Assembly (NCBI GenBank): GCA_934747325.1
Contig: CAKVGW010000029.1
Span: 1-22,500 of the forward strand
Direction of reading: 5' to 3'
Origin: an uncultured Candidatus Melainabacteria bacterium
GTDB taxonomy: Bacteria > Cyanobacteriota > Vampirovibrionia > Gastranaerophilales > Gastranaerophilaceae
Length of the DNA: 22,500 nucleotides
Part shown: positions 13,239-21,828 of the stretch, piece after piece
How the letters are laid out: the number at the start of each line of letters is the position of its first letter
Numbering within the stretch: position 1 is the stretch's first letter
Program-made: the position numbers and the translations under genes
Notes under the pieces: generated by a model
Told to the model about the DNA's origin: nothing
The model's input: the letters and a program-made list of their open reading frames with translations, nothing else
The model's database searches: none

Positions 13239-15650
13239 ATGTTGAAAAAACAAACACTATCGTTGTTTGCAGCATTGCTAACAATGATTACACCGGCGTT
13301 TGCCGGAGAAGCTTCTCTTGTAGTTCCAAATATCAAACTTGAAAACCCTGAAAGCTATACGCTTTTGCTTATTGGCTTAGGGGTTTCAGTTTTTGGTGTA
13401 CTTTTTGGGCTATGGATGTTCAGAGAAGTTAAAAAAGTTGACGTTCATCAAGCAATGAACGCAGTTGGTAACACTATTTTTGAAACTTGTAAAACTTATC
13501 TTGTTCAACAAGGTAAATTCCTTTTAGCGCTGGAAGTGCTAATCGGTTTATGTATTGCTTTTTATTTCTGGTATCTTCAAGCAATGCCGCTTAAATCAGT
13601 ACTAATCATTTTAGGTTGGTCTGTTTTAGGTATCTTAGGTTCATATTTGGTAGCATGGTTCGGTATCAGAATGAACACATTAGCAAACTCAAGAACTGCA
13701 TTTACCGCTTTAAAAGGCAAGCCGCTAAATATTTTAAACATTCCGCTACAAGCCGGCATGAGTATCGGAGTTTTACTTGTATCAATCGAATTAATCATGA
13801 TGCTTGTAATTTTACTATTCGTTCCGGGCGAACTTGCAGGTGCGTGCTTTATCGGTTTTGCTATCGGTGAATCACTTGGTGCATCAGCACTTCGTGTAGC
13901 CGGTGGTATTTTTACAAAAATTGCAGATATCGGTTCAGACTTAATGAAAATTCAATTTGGCATTAAAGAAGACGATCCTCGTAACCCTGGTGTAATCGCC
14001 GATTGTACGGGTGATAACGCAGGCGACTCTATCGGGCCTACTGCAGACGGATTTGAAACATACGGTGTAACAGGTGTTGCTCTTGTAAGTTTTATTCTTT
14101 TAGGCGTATTTAAAGATTATCAAGTTCAATTGTTGGCTTGGATTTTCACAATGAGATTCTTGATGATTATTACATCAGTAATCGCTTATGGTTTCAATAA
14201 TTTATTAACTAAAGCGTTTATGTCAAACGTTAAGAAATTCGATTTTGAAGCTCCTTTAACAAGTCTTGTTTGGATAACTTCAATCTTGTCAATTATTATG
14301 ACATTTGGTGTAAGTAATTACTTACTAAAAGATATGGGCGAAAATTTATGGTTAGTTCTATCTATCATAATTTCTTGCGGTACTTTGGGTGCAGCTCTTA
14401 TTCCTGAAGCAACTAAGGTATTTACAAGCCCTAAAGCTAAACACACCCACGAAGTTGTTGTAGCGTCTAAAGAAGGCGGTGCTTCACTTACAATTCTATC
14501 AGGTATTGTTTCAGGAAACTTCTCAGGTTTCTGGATTGGTGCAATAGTTGTATTGTTAATGGGATTAGCTTATTTTGCAAGCCAATACATTCCAAACGAC
14601 GTAATGATTTATCCATCAGTATTTGCGTTTGGTTTAGTAGCGTTTGGTTTCTTAGGAATGGGACCTGTTACAATTGCTGTTGATAGCTACGGCCCTGTAA
14701 CAGATAATGCTCAATCAGTTTATGAATTATCTTTAATAGAAGAAATTCCGAATGTTGCAGAAGGTATTGAAAAATACTACGGTTTCAAACCTGATTTTGA
14801 AAATGCTAAAAAATACTTGGAAGAAAATGATGGCGCAGGTAATACTTTTAAAGCCACTTCAAAACCGGTTCTTATCGGGACTGCGGTAGTTGGTGCTACA
14901 ACAATGATTTTCTCATTGATTCTTGTAATTAAAGAAACTCTTGGTATTCAGCCTGAAATGATTTTGAACCTGTTAAATCCTTATACATTGCTTGGATTTA
15001 TTGCCGGTGGTGCAGTAATTTACTGGTTCTCAGGTGCTTCAATGCAAGCAGTTACAACAGGTGCTTATTCTGCAACGGAATATATTAAAGACAACATCAA
15101 ATTAGGCGAAGCTGATGATAAGTGCGCAAATCTAACTAATTCAAAAGAAGTAGTTAAGATTTGTACTCAATACGCTCAAAAGGGTATGTATAATATCTTT
15201 ATAGCATTATTCGGCTTTGCGCTTGCTCTAGCTTGCTTATCTGCACCGGTTGGTGATGATTCTGCGCCGGTTTCATTCTTTGTAAGCTACTTAATTGCAA
15301 TTGCAGTATTCGGCTTATTCCAAGCTGTATTTATGGCAAACGCAGGCGGATGTTGGGATAATGCAAAGAAAATTGTTGAAGTTGATATGGCTGAAAAAGG
15401 CACAGACTTGCACGCAGCAACAGTTGTTGGTGATACAGTTGGTGACCCGTTCAAAGATACTTCATCAGTTGCAATGAACCCAATTATTAAATTTACAACA
15501 TTGTTCGGTTTGTTGGCGATGGAAATTGCTATTAATCCAACATTTAAAGAACACGCTAAATTAGCGGGTGCTGTAATTTTGATAGTTGCGCTTGTTTTTG
15601 TTGTTCGTTCATTCTATGCAATGAGAATACCAAGCAAGAAAACAAAGTAG
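13239..15650 (+). CDS. hppA: Membrane-bound ion-translocating pyrophosphatase (M-PPase)
   Basis: 803 residues and about 16 hydrophobic segments. The enzyme hydrolyses pyrophosphate in the inner membrane and pumps H+ and/or Na+ outward, saving energy from biosynthetic PPi. The substrate loop reads ADIGSDLMKIQFG then EDDPRNPG, IADCTGDNAGDSIGP and ADGFETYG (about 228-275), keeping the metal-binding aspartates. AVDSYGPVTDNA (about 485-496) and GDTVGDPFKDTS (about 730-741) are the other two signatures. GNTFKA (534-539) has lysine where K+-dependent enzymes have alanine, which suggests the K+-independent class. Several signature positions are unusual (CTGDNAGDSIGP instead of the common NVGDNVGDVAG), pointing to a divergent subfamily. 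A cleavable-looking signal sequence (MLKKQTLSLFAALL...AFAG) precedes the first membrane helix. Strong promoter, ribosome-binding site and terminator; single-gene unit. Whether it pumps H+ or Na+ cannot be fixed from motifs I can read reliably. Confidence 0.95.
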   Translation: MLKKQTLSLFAALLTMITPAFAGEASLVVPNIKLENPESYTLLLIGLGVSVFGVLFGLWMFREVKKVDVHQAMNAVGNTIFETCKTYLVQQGKFLLALEVLIGLCIAFYFWYLQAMPLKSVLIILGWSVLGILGSYLVAWFGIRMNTLANSRTAFTALKGKPLNILNIPLQAGMSIGVLLVSIELIMMLVILLFVPGELAGACFIGFAIGESLGASALRVAGGIFTKIADIGSDLMKIQFGIKEDDPRNPGVIADCTGDNAGDSIGPTADGFETYGVTGVALVSFILLGVFKDYQVQLLAWIFTMRFLMIITSVIAYGFNNLLTKAFMSNVKKFDFEAPLTSLVWITSILSIIMTFGVSNYLLKDMGENLWLVLSIIISCGTLGAALIPEATKVFTSPKAKHTHEVVVASKEGGASLTILSGIVSGNFSGFWIGAIVVLLMGLAYFASQYIPNDVMIYPSVFAFGLVAFGFLGMGPVTIAVDSYGPVTDNAQSVYELSLIEEIPNVAEGIEKYYGFKPDFENAKKYLEENDGAGNTFKATSKPVLIGTAVVGATTMIFSLILVIKETLGIQPEMILNLLNPYTLLGFIAGGAVIYWFSGASMQAVTTGAYSATEYIKDNIKLGEADDKCANLTNSKEVVKICTQYAQKGMYNIFIALFGFALALACLSAPVGDDSAPVSFFVSYLIAIAVFGLFQAVFMANAGGCWDNAKKIVEVDMAEKGTDLHAATVVGDTVGDPFKDTSSVAMNPIIKFTTLFGLLAMEIAINPTFKEHAKLAGAVILIVALVFVVRSFYAMRIPSKKTK

Positions 15651-15669
15651 ATAAATTATTTGCTTTAAA

Positions 15670-15698
15670 AATAGCACCTCTATTGAGGTGCTATTTTT
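15670..15698 (+). terminator. Rho-independent terminator of hppA
   Basis: AATAGCACCTC (to 15680), loop TATT, GAGGTGCTATTTTTAT. A 9-10 bp stem followed by a T-tract, 20 nt after the hppA stop. Confidence 0.9.
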
Positions 15699-15703
15699 AT
15701 ATG

Positions 15704-15731
15704 TTGTTATCGCATAAAAATATGTTATACT
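15704..15731 (+). promoter_or_regulatory. Promoter of the DUF3137 gene, predicted leaderless
   Basis: TTGTTA (15704-15709), 16-nt spacer, TATACT (15726-15731). The expected start, 7 nt after the -10, coincides with the ATG at 15738. No ribosome-binding sequence lies before that ATG. Confidence 0.45.
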
Positions 15732-15737
15732 TCATAT

Positions 15738-16868
15738 ATGGAGTTTGATTACAAGAAAAAAATATTGGATAATTTTTATAATAAAGTTTTTCCTACTTTT
15801 TTGATGCTTGAAGAAGAAAGAAAAAAGACATTAATAAAAATGATTCTTATTGAAGCATTTTTGATATTAATTCCATTATTGTTTTATAACAATCTTGCGA
15901 CGCTTAATTTCTTTTTTGAACAGCTACATTATGCTTCTTGGCTAACTATATTAAATGCGCTTGTTATTATTGAAATTTTAGTAGCGATTATATACCCTAC
16001 TATAGTTTATTCAAATTTCCAAGAAAAATTAAAAACTATAGCAATGTCTAAAGTAATGAAGTCTTTTGGAAATATTAAACACACTCTGCAGAAAGATATT
16101 TTTTCCGACAAAGAACTTACTGGTACCGGATTGTTTAGTATATTTAACCAAAACAGCTCTGATGATTCTTTTGTAGGTACATTCTCTGATGTGCAATTTA
16201 GAATATCAGAATTATTACTGGAAGCCAATGCCGGAAAAACTTGTTTCACTGTTTTCAAAGGTGTTGTTTGTGCGTTTGATTCTAATAAAAATTTCAAATC
16301 AAAAACTATCATTACAACAAAAAAAGACTTAGATACAAAAAATAATATTCCTTTTGGAATATTTTTATTTGCTTGCACTCCTCTTATTCTCATAATATTT
16401 TCCTGTTCAAGCATTAGTGATATCATCAATACTCTACAATTCACCTTATCTTACAGTTTATTTTTTGTAATCTTAGGAATCTTTATTGTACTAATATATC
16501 AATTTTTCTTAAAACGAATAGACAAAAATAGAGAAGTTAGCCAAAATAAAATAAAATTGGAGGACATTAAATTTGACAGACAGTTTAATGTTTTCTCTGA
16601 TGATGAAATTGAAGCCAGATATTTAATAACTACCGCATTTATGGAACGTCTTTTAAATTTAAAAACAGCTTTCAAAAGCAAAAATGTAAAGTGCGCATTT
16701 ATTAATAAACAAGTATTTTTTGCACTATCAACTAAGAAAAATTTATTTGAATTCGGAAATTTGTTTAAACCGTTAAACAATATTGAAAATATTGAATTTT
16801 TCAGAGAATTCTTTTCTATATTAGATTTAATCGAGTACTTTAAATTTAACGAAAAAACGGGTTTGTAA
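15738..16868 (+). CDS. DUF3137 family membrane protein
   Basis: 376 residues with four predicted membrane helices in two pairs (about 31-52 and 64-88, then 202-222 and 233-257). A soluble domain sits between the pairs and another at the C-terminus. FNVFSDDEIEARYLITTAFMERL (starting about 283) is the signature segment of the DUF3137 family, followed by the family's strand pattern ending in AFINKQVFFAL. Function of the family is unknown. The gene stands alone after the hppA terminator; no ribosome-binding site is seen, in line with a possible leaderless mRNA. It is convergent with the TPR gene, whose stop is about 11 nt away. Confidence 0.75.
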   Translation: MEFDYKKKILDNFYNKVFPTFLMLEEERKKTLIKMILIEAFLILIPLLFYNNLATLNFFFEQLHYASWLTILNALVIIEILVAIIYPTIVYSNFQEKLKTIAMSKVMKSFGNIKHTLQKDIFSDKELTGTGLFSIFNQNSSDDSFVGTFSDVQFRISELLLEANAGKTCFTVFKGVVCAFDSNKNFKSKTIITTKKDLDTKNNIPFGIFLFACTPLILIIFSCSSISDIINTLQFTLSYSLFFVILGIFIVLIYQFFLKRIDKNREVSQNKIKLEDIKFDRQFNVFSDDEIEARYLITTAFMERLLNLKTAFKSKNVKCAFINKQVFFALSTKKNLFEFGNLFKPLNNIENIEFFREFFSILDLIEYFKFNEKTGL

Positions 16869-16879
16869 ATTTTGAAAAC

Positions 16880-17443
16880 CTACAAGTTTGGAGTTAATTT
16901 GTTATAGTTTTCCAAATAAGTCTTTGCAAGCTTATCTTTACCTAATTGTTTATAAACGTATGCCAAATTATAATGAAATTCTGCAATATCAGACTTCAAC
17001 ATAATAGCTTTATTCAAGTTTGTTTTAGCCTTCTTTAAATCGCCCATTTTAATATATACACAAGCTAAATTATAAAACACATAAGGATTTTCTTTATTTA
17101 AAGAAGAAGCTTTTTTGTAATTTGTAATCGCCATATTGAACTGGTTATTGTCAGCATAATAATTTGCTAAATTGAAATACGCTTTATAATATTTCTTATC
17201 AACAACAATCGCTTTTTGATACATAAAAACAGCATTTTCATTTTCACCTTTGTCTTCTAAAACATTACCCAATAAAAGCCAATCTTGTGCAGAACGTTCA
17301 TCTTCTGCGATTTGCAAAATCAAATCCATTGTTTTTTGATAATTATTGTCACTATAGAATGCAGTTGCTTGTTTTGATAAATCATCAGCAGCAAATACCA
17401 TAGCTCCACTTAATAAAAATGCTATTAATAAAAACTTTTTCAT
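16880..17443 (-). CDS. Secreted tetratricopeptide repeat protein
   Basis: 187 residues: signal peptide MKKFLLIAFLLSGAMVFAA, then about four TPR units across the mature protein (for example AYFNLANYYADNNQFNMAI and VFYNLACVYIKMGDLKKA). It is exported and likely binds other proteins; the partner is unknown. It is the last gene of the minus-strand cluster that starts at purine nucleoside phosphorylase, 38 nt after rsmD; the AT-rich gap may hold its own promoter. It is related in type, not obviously in sequence order, to the larger TPR protein at 5396-6829. Confidence 0.85.
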   Translation of the reverse strand: MKKFLLIAFLLSGAMVFAADDLSKQATAFYSDNNYQKTMDLILQIAEDERSAQDWLLLGNVLEDKGENENAVFMYQKAIVVDKKYYKAYFNLANYYADNNQFNMAITNYKKASSLNKENPYVFYNLACVYIKMGDLKKAKTNLNKAIMLKSDIAEFHYNLAYVYKQLGKDKLAKTYLENYNKLTPNL

Positions 17444-17481
17444 AACAAAATTATAAAAAAAATATATTGTTTTATCAAATA

Positions 17482-17997
17482 TTAAGCTGTTCTTTTCAAA
17501 AAGCTTACCATTTTCCCGCCATAATTTTTTTGTTTTAAAACTTCATAACCGTCAAATTCTATTGCTTCCGAATGTTCAGCAATAATTATACCACCTTGAA
17601 CTTTAGACAAAATATCTTCATAAATTCCGCTCATATAAGGCGGATCAATATACACAACGTCATACGTTTCATCTAGTTTTGCAACAAGTTTTGTACTATC
17701 GCCAATTGTTAAATCAGGTTTTAAACCAACAGTTTGATAATTTTTCTTAAGAATTTGTGCGACTTTAGGATTTTTTTCAAAAACTTTAACCCTATAAAAA
17801 CCTCTTGACAAAGCTTCTAATCCCATAATTCCCGAACCGCCGAAAACATCTAAAAAAGTTTTACCCTCAAAATCACCAATTATTGAGTACAAAGTATTAA
17901 ACACACCCATTCTTACTTTTGAAAGAGTTGGTCGTGTGATTTTTTCATCGGGAGATTCAATTTTTCGTCCTTTATAAATTCCGGCAGTAATAATCAT
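17482..17997 (-). CDS. rsmD: 16S rRNA (guanine966-N2)-methyltransferase RsmD
   Basis: 171 residues, a normal RsmD length. It transfers methyl from S-adenosylmethionine to N2 of G966 in 16S rRNA during 30S assembly. The start has the family's G-x-Y-K-G-R and TRPT...VR-x-x-x-FN segments (residues 6-34). DVFGGSGIMGLEA (50-62) is the SAM-binding loop and VYIDPPY (115-121) holds the DPPY catalytic motif of N-methyltransferases. Its ATG overlaps the stop of the bioD-like gene by one base (TAATG), so translation is coupled. Confidence 0.93.
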   Translation of the reverse strand: MIITAGIYKGRKIESPDEKITRPTLSKVRMGVFNTLYSIIGDFEGKTFLDVFGGSGIMGLEALSRGFYRVKVFEKNPKVAQILKKNYQTVGLKPDLTIGDSTKLVAKLDETYDVVYIDPPYMSGIYEDILSKVQGGIIIAEHSEAIEFDGYEVLKQKNYGGKMVSFLKRTA

Positions 17998-18713
17998 TAG
18001 TTACAATCCAATTTTTCAATTTTCACATTAAAAATACTTTCAATATCAACACCGTTCAAAATACTTGTAATCAAATCTTCCGGCGCAAGTTTACCTTCTA
18101 CGTGTGAAATAAGTCCCAATATTTTAACGCTTGTATATTCTTCTATTACTCTTGGTATGGCTGTTAAAAGAGTTTTTGGACAATCATTTTTGATGTTATT
18201 TAAAATAACACCTCTTATTTCAACCCCTTTTTCTTGAGCGGTGTAGATTGAAAGCAAAGTATCATTAATTGAATCCTCTCTTGGAGTCACCACAAAAAGA
18301 ACAGGCAATTGAAGTCTTTTAACCATATCAACAGTTTGAACAGATGGCGCAAGCGGACTTAGTAAACCACAATCACCATCGAGAATTGTGCAATCAGAAA
18401 CTGCTGAAATTCTTTGAAATTCGCTATTAATAAGTTCAACGTCAATCGGCTCATTTTCTTGTTCTGATGCTATTAATGGTTCATATTCAGATTTAAATAA
18501 ATATGAAAAATGAGTATCAATATACGGATCAACTGTTTTAACGTAAGTTAAATCAGGCGACTGCATAAAACCATTAATTTCAATCCCTGCGGTTTGAATA
18601 GGTTTATAAACACAAGTAGAATAACCAAGACTTTGCATTGTAGCAGCTAGTCCAGCTGTTAAGAAAGTCTTACCTTCTTTTCTATTTGCCGATGTAACGT
18701 AAAGATTTAGCAT
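17997..18713 (-). CDS. bioD: Dethiobiotin synthetase-like ATPase (BioD family)
   Basis: 238 residues. It has the P-loop TSANRKEGKT (7-16), with the lysine at the same place as in BioD, KPIQTAG (37-43) matching the K-P-x-Q-T-G substrate motif, and DGDCGLLSPLAP (112-123) matching E-G-A-G-G-L-L-V-P. BioD makes dethiobiotin from diaminopelargonate, CO2 and ATP. The G-T-D-T-x-x-G-K-T form of the P-loop is altered to SANRKEGKT, and no other bio gene is nearby, so the substrate may differ (the cobyrinic acid synthase and Pta N-terminal domains share this fold). The start overlaps the end of yjbQ by 7 nt. The accC end at the right of the window shows that the cell does use biotin. Confidence 0.75.
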   Translation of the reverse strand: MLNLYVTSANRKEGKTFLTAGLAATMQSLGYSTCVYKPIQTAGIEINGFMQSPDLTYVKTVDPYIDTHFSYLFKSEYEPLIASEQENEPIDVELINSEFQRISAVSDCTILDGDCGLLSPLAPSVQTVDMVKRLQLPVLFVVTPREDSINDTLLSIYTAQEKGVEIRGVILNNIKNDCPKTLLTAIPRVIEEYTSVKILGLISHVEGKLAPEDLITSILNGVDIESIFNVKIEKLDCN

Positions 18714-19123
18714 AGAATCTGTACCGTAATATTCCTTGAACGTTGTTTGTTATCAAAATCTAAAAGCACAACTTGTTGCCAAGTTCCTAAATTCAAAAGT
18801 CCGTCTTTTAATGCAATATTAACAGAACTTCCAACAAGCGCTGCTCTTACGTGCGCGTAACCGTTTCCATCATGCCAAATTTCATCGTGATGATATTCCA
18901 TGCCGGTTGGTGCAATTCTCTCTAAAGCTTCTTTTAAATCTTGAACAAGCCCTTTTTCGTATTCAATTGTCGTAATTGCAGATGTACTGCCTTGAACAGA
19001 CACACAAACCAATGCGTCTTTTAATTCATGTTGATAAACACAATTTTGAACATGTTTTGTGATATCTATAATATCATTATTTCCGTTTGTGTTTATAACA
19101 AAATGTTCGTTAATAATTGTCAT
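18707..19123 (-). CDS. yjbQ: YjbQ / UPF0047 family protein
   Basis: 138 residues, the full family length. EKGLVQDLKEAL (about 55-66), EYHHDEIWHDGNGYAHVRAALVGSS (about 76-100) and GTWQQVVLLDFDN (about 113-125) are the family's signatures, with histidines and aspartates clustered as in a metal site. Members can weakly replace thiamine phosphate synthase, but their real job is uncertain. It overlaps the bioD-like gene by 7 nt and lies 10 nt after rqcP, so it is translated as part of the operon. Confidence 0.92.
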   Translation of the reverse strand: MTIINEHFVINTNGNNDIIDITKHVQNCVYQHELKDALVCVSVQGSTSAITTIEYEKGLVQDLKEALERIAPTGMEYHHDEIWHDGNGYAHVRAALVGSSVNIALKDGLLNLGTWQQVVLLDFDNKQRSRNITVQILC

Positions 19124-19133
19124 TTTAGACCTC

Positions 19134-19379
19134 TTATTCTATTACTTTATACAAAGTTGATGATTCTTGAATACTTACATTGCCATTTGGTATAATAAGA
19201 ACTTCAACTTTTTCTGTTTTGGATGCATATTCTATTTCGATTATATCGCCGACTTTAAGTTGCTTGGCAGGTTTTGCACTATTACCGTTAACCAACACTC
19301 GCCCCATTTCAGAAACAGTGTTTGCTACCGTGCGCCTTTTGATTAATCTTGAAACTTTTAAAAATTTATCTAATCTCAT
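19134..19379 (-). CDS. rqcP: RqcP-like S4 RNA-binding protein
   Basis: 81 residues made up almost wholly of an S4 domain. MRLDKFLKVSRLIKRRTVAN followed by GRVLVNGNSAKPAKQLKVGD matches the Bacillus RqcP/YabO pattern nearly residue for residue, including the LY-x-V/I tail. RqcP binds obstructed 50S subunits and helps RqcH add C-terminal alanine tails in ribosome quality control; no RqcH gene is in the window. Related HslR proteins recycle 50S subunits after heat shock. It starts with an ATGA overlap with the end of the purine nucleoside phosphorylase gene. Confidence 0.88.
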   Translation of the reverse strand: MRLDKFLKVSRLIKRRTVANTVSEMGRVLVNGNSAKPAKQLKVGDIIEIEYASKTEKVEVLIIPNGNVSIQESSTLYKVIE

Positions 19380-20182
19380 ATTTCTCTAATAATTTCTTTA
19401 ACTAAAGTTTTGAATTTATCTTTTGCTATACCTGCAGCTTGAATTACATCTGCATGAGATAGCCCAACCGTGCTAACTCCAGCTGCTGAATTACAAATAC
19501 AACTTAAACCTATAACCTTCATTCCTGCCCAAGAAGCTACAATTGCTTCAGGGACGGTTGACATACCGACAGCGTCAGCACCAATCGTTCTTGCCATTCT
19601 AACTTCAGCAGGTGTTTCGTAAGAAGGGCCAGTAAGTGCCATATAAACGCCTTCTTCAAGTCTTATGTCAAGTTTTTTTGCAATTTCTTTTGCTAACTTG
19701 ATATATTCTGGAGTGTAAACTGCACTCATGTCAGGGAATCGTTCACCCATAGAGTTATCATTTGCACCAATTAACGGATTTACACCCATAAAATTGATAT
19801 GATCAGTAATAATCATCAAATCAGAAGGTTTGAATTCAGGATTAACCCCACCTGCTGCGTTTGTTACAACAAGAGTTTCAACTCCAAGTTTTTTCATAAC
19901 TTTTACGGGAAAAACTACTTTTTGAATAGGATGACCTTCATAAAAATGAAATCTGCCTTGCATCATAACAACTTTTTTACCGTTAATTTCAGCAAAAACA
20001 AGTTGGCTTTTATGCCCTGAAACTGTAGATGATTCAAAGCCCGGGATTTCAGAGTAAGGTATTGCCTGCAAGCAATATTCATCTGCCAAATCACCTAATC
20101 CGGAGCCTAAAATTATACCGATTTGTGGCTTAAAATCGCCAATTTTTTCTTTAATAAACTCAACTGCACTATTTAACATCAC
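19376..20182 (-). CDS. punA: Purine nucleoside phosphorylase, trimeric NP-II type
   Basis: 268 residues. It splits purine nucleosides with phosphate into base and ribose-1-phosphate for salvage. The phosphate site is seen in GSGLG (26-30), SGHKSQ (55-60) and GRFHFYEGH (76-84). TNAAGG (107-112), GPSYETPAE (185-193, purine-binding glutamate) and VGMSTVPE (205-212) follow, and CICNSAAG (228-235) carries N231, expected to bind the base. GTG at 20182 is followed at once by ATG at 20179; GGGAG is 7 nt from the GTG and 10 nt from the ATG, so either may serve. It is the first gene of the operon with rqcP, yjbQ, bioD and rsmD. Confidence 0.93.
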   Translation of the reverse strand: MMLNSAVEFIKEKIGDFKPQIGIILGSGLGDLADEYCLQAIPYSEIPGFESSTVSGHKSQLVFAEINGKKVVMMQGRFHFYEGHPIQKVVFPVKVMKKLGVETLVVTNAAGGVNPEFKPSDLMIITDHINFMGVNPLIGANDNSMGERFPDMSAVYTPEYIKLAKEIAKKLDIRLEEGVYMALTGPSYETPAEVRMARTIGADAVGMSTVPEAIVASWAGMKVIGLSCICNSAAGVSTVGLSHADVIQAAGIAKDKFKTLVKEIIREI

Positions 20183-20372
20183 ACTAAATCTCCCGTATGC
20201 TATCTTATAACAAACAAACAGGAGCTTGCAGGCTCTGAAAGATAATATTTACAAAACTTATTAATCATAGATTCAATGTTATAAAAATTAACATAACTAC
20301 TTTTCTTTAGCAAAAATATTTTTTTTCAGTTATTATGTATTAAGTGTCAATATCAATCAAAGGAAAAATTTA
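20183..20372. other. Divergent intergenic region between punA and speA, with promoter candidates
   Basis: For speA (+): TTAGCA (20307-20312), 18-nt spacer, TATTAT (20331-20336), moderate quality. For punA (-): TATAAG just upstream of the ribosome-binding site is a possible -10 with no good -35. An imperfect palindrome, GAGCTTGCAGGCTC (20222-20235), lies close to the punA start and could be an operator. No riboswitch-like structure is apparent. Confidence 0.35.
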
Positions 20373-21821
20373 GTGGTAAAAGATTTAAAAAATACTAAAA
20401 ATGAAATAAAAGAAAAAGAAGTAATAAAAATCAAAGCACCGATTGTAGAAGCGCTTAAAAATGCTTATGACAATCCGACTTATCAATTTCATATTCCCGG
20501 ACACACAAAAGGAAAAGCTATTTTCAAGGATTTTAGAAAACTTATTGGTGACAAAGCTTTAAATGTTGATACCACTGATGAATTTGACAATTTAGGTACG
20601 TTGCACCCTGCAACTGGGCCAATTAAAGAAGCTCAAGAATTAGCAGCTCAAGCTTTTGGTGCAAAAAAGACTTTCTTTTTGTTAAACGGTTCAACAGCGG
20701 GTAATTTAGCTCTTGCAATGGCTTTAACCAAAAAAGGACAAAAAATTATTGTTAACAGAAATTGCCACCGCTCAATCTTAACAGGTTTGATTATTTCAGG
20801 CGCAGAACCTATTTGGATTTGCCCTAATAAAATTGATGACTGGTCAGTTTGGGGCAATATTGATGCGCAAAAAATAGAAGAATTAATCAAAAATAATGAT
20901 GATGTTTCTATGGTTTGGATTACAAATCCGACTTATGAAGGCGTTGTCTCTGATATTAAATCAATAAGTACTGTTTGCAAAAAGTATGGCATTCCGCTAA
21001 TTGTAGACGAAGCCCACGGCTGTTTATGGAATTTTAACAAGCATCTTCCTGAAACGGCGCTTAAACTTGGTGCAGATGCAGTTGTTCACTCTTTGCATAA
21101 AACTGGTGGAAGTATGAGCCAAAGTTCTATGCTTCATATAGCTAAAGACTCTTGTCTTGACGAAGTCGCAGTAGAAAAAGCATTGAAGCTTTTGCATACA
21201 ACAAGCCCTTCATTAATGCTTTTAGCAAGTCTTGACGCTGCAAGAGCCAATTTACAGTCAAAAGCAGGTCAAAAGCTTTTGGATAGAGCAGTTAAAAATG
21301 CAAAATATTTGAGAACAAGATTGGATGCGATTCCAAATTTACATCAACTTAAAGGTGATTTTGGATACAAAACGGATGTGACCAAAGTATTTATCAGAAT
21401 TGACGGACTTTCAGGAAAAAGACTTGAATCAATTCTTGAAATTGATTTTGGAATTGAAGTTGAATCTGCATCTGACATTGGCGTTTTGATTTTGTGTAAT
21501 ATCGGCAATAAGCGTTCTGATTTCAAATATTTAGCAGATGCTTTAGAAAAAATTGCATCAACACATTATCAAGATATTTATTATTTGGAAAACCGCAAAC
21601 ACATGCCACTTCTTGAGCCTCAAATCAAAATGAGTTTAAGAGAGGCTTTTTATGCTGAAAAAGAAACTGTTCCAAAATCAGAAGCAATCGGAAGAATTTC
21701 TGCAGAAGTTGTTGCAGAATGCCCTCCGGGAATTTCTATTCTACTCCCAGGGGAGTTGATTACGCAAGAACATTTGCCATATTTGAATGATTATGAAACA
21801 TTGGAAGTTGTAAAATTATAA
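20373..21821 (+). CDS. speA: Arginine decarboxylase, PLP-dependent (Orn/Lys/Arg decarboxylase family)
   Basis: 482 residues, the short Bacillus/cyanobacteria-type enzyme lacking the wing domain of the large enterobacterial decarboxylases. QFHIPGHTKGK (38-48), DEFDNLGTLHPATGPI (69-84) and NGSTAGN (105-111) build the cofactor site. DEAHG (212-216) has the aspartate that binds the pyridine nitrogen, and HSLHKTGG (239-246) holds the PLP lysine K243. It likely forms agmatine for polyamine synthesis, though ornithine or lysine as substrate cannot be ruled out. The GTG start is 8 nt after AAAGGA. Its first 20 residues are a lysine/glutamate-rich extension. The next gene follows after 7 nt, so the two form an operon. 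Confidence 0.9.
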   Translation: MVKDLKNTKNEIKEKEVIKIKAPIVEALKNAYDNPTYQFHIPGHTKGKAIFKDFRKLIGDKALNVDTTDEFDNLGTLHPATGPIKEAQELAAQAFGAKKTFFLLNGSTAGNLALAMALTKKGQKIIVNRNCHRSILTGLIISGAEPIWICPNKIDDWSVWGNIDAQKIEELIKNNDDVSMVWITNPTYEGVVSDIKSISTVCKKYGIPLIVDEAHGCLWNFNKHLPETALKLGADAVVHSLHKTGGSMSQSSMLHIAKDSCLDEVAVEKALKLLHTTSPSLMLLASLDAARANLQSKAGQKLLDRAVKNAKYLRTRLDAIPNLHQLKGDFGYKTDVTKVFIRIDGLSGKRLESILEIDFGIEVESASDIGVLILCNIGNKRSDFKYLADALEKIASTHYQDIYYLENRKHMPLLEPQIKMSLREAFYAEKETVPKSEAIGRISAEVVAECPPGISILLPGELITQEHLPYLNDYETLEVVKL

Positions 21822-21828
21822 TAAACTT

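Noticed and set aside
17997..18713. N-terminal domain of a phosphotransacetylase instead of BioD
   Set aside because: The protein ends right after the ATPase domain, and K-P-x-Q-T plus D-G-x-x-G-L-L-x-P-L fit BioD better; kept as an alternative.
20249..20266. Possible third HLR1 box (TTTACAAAACTTATTAA) upstream of punA
   Set aside because: Only the first half-site is present.
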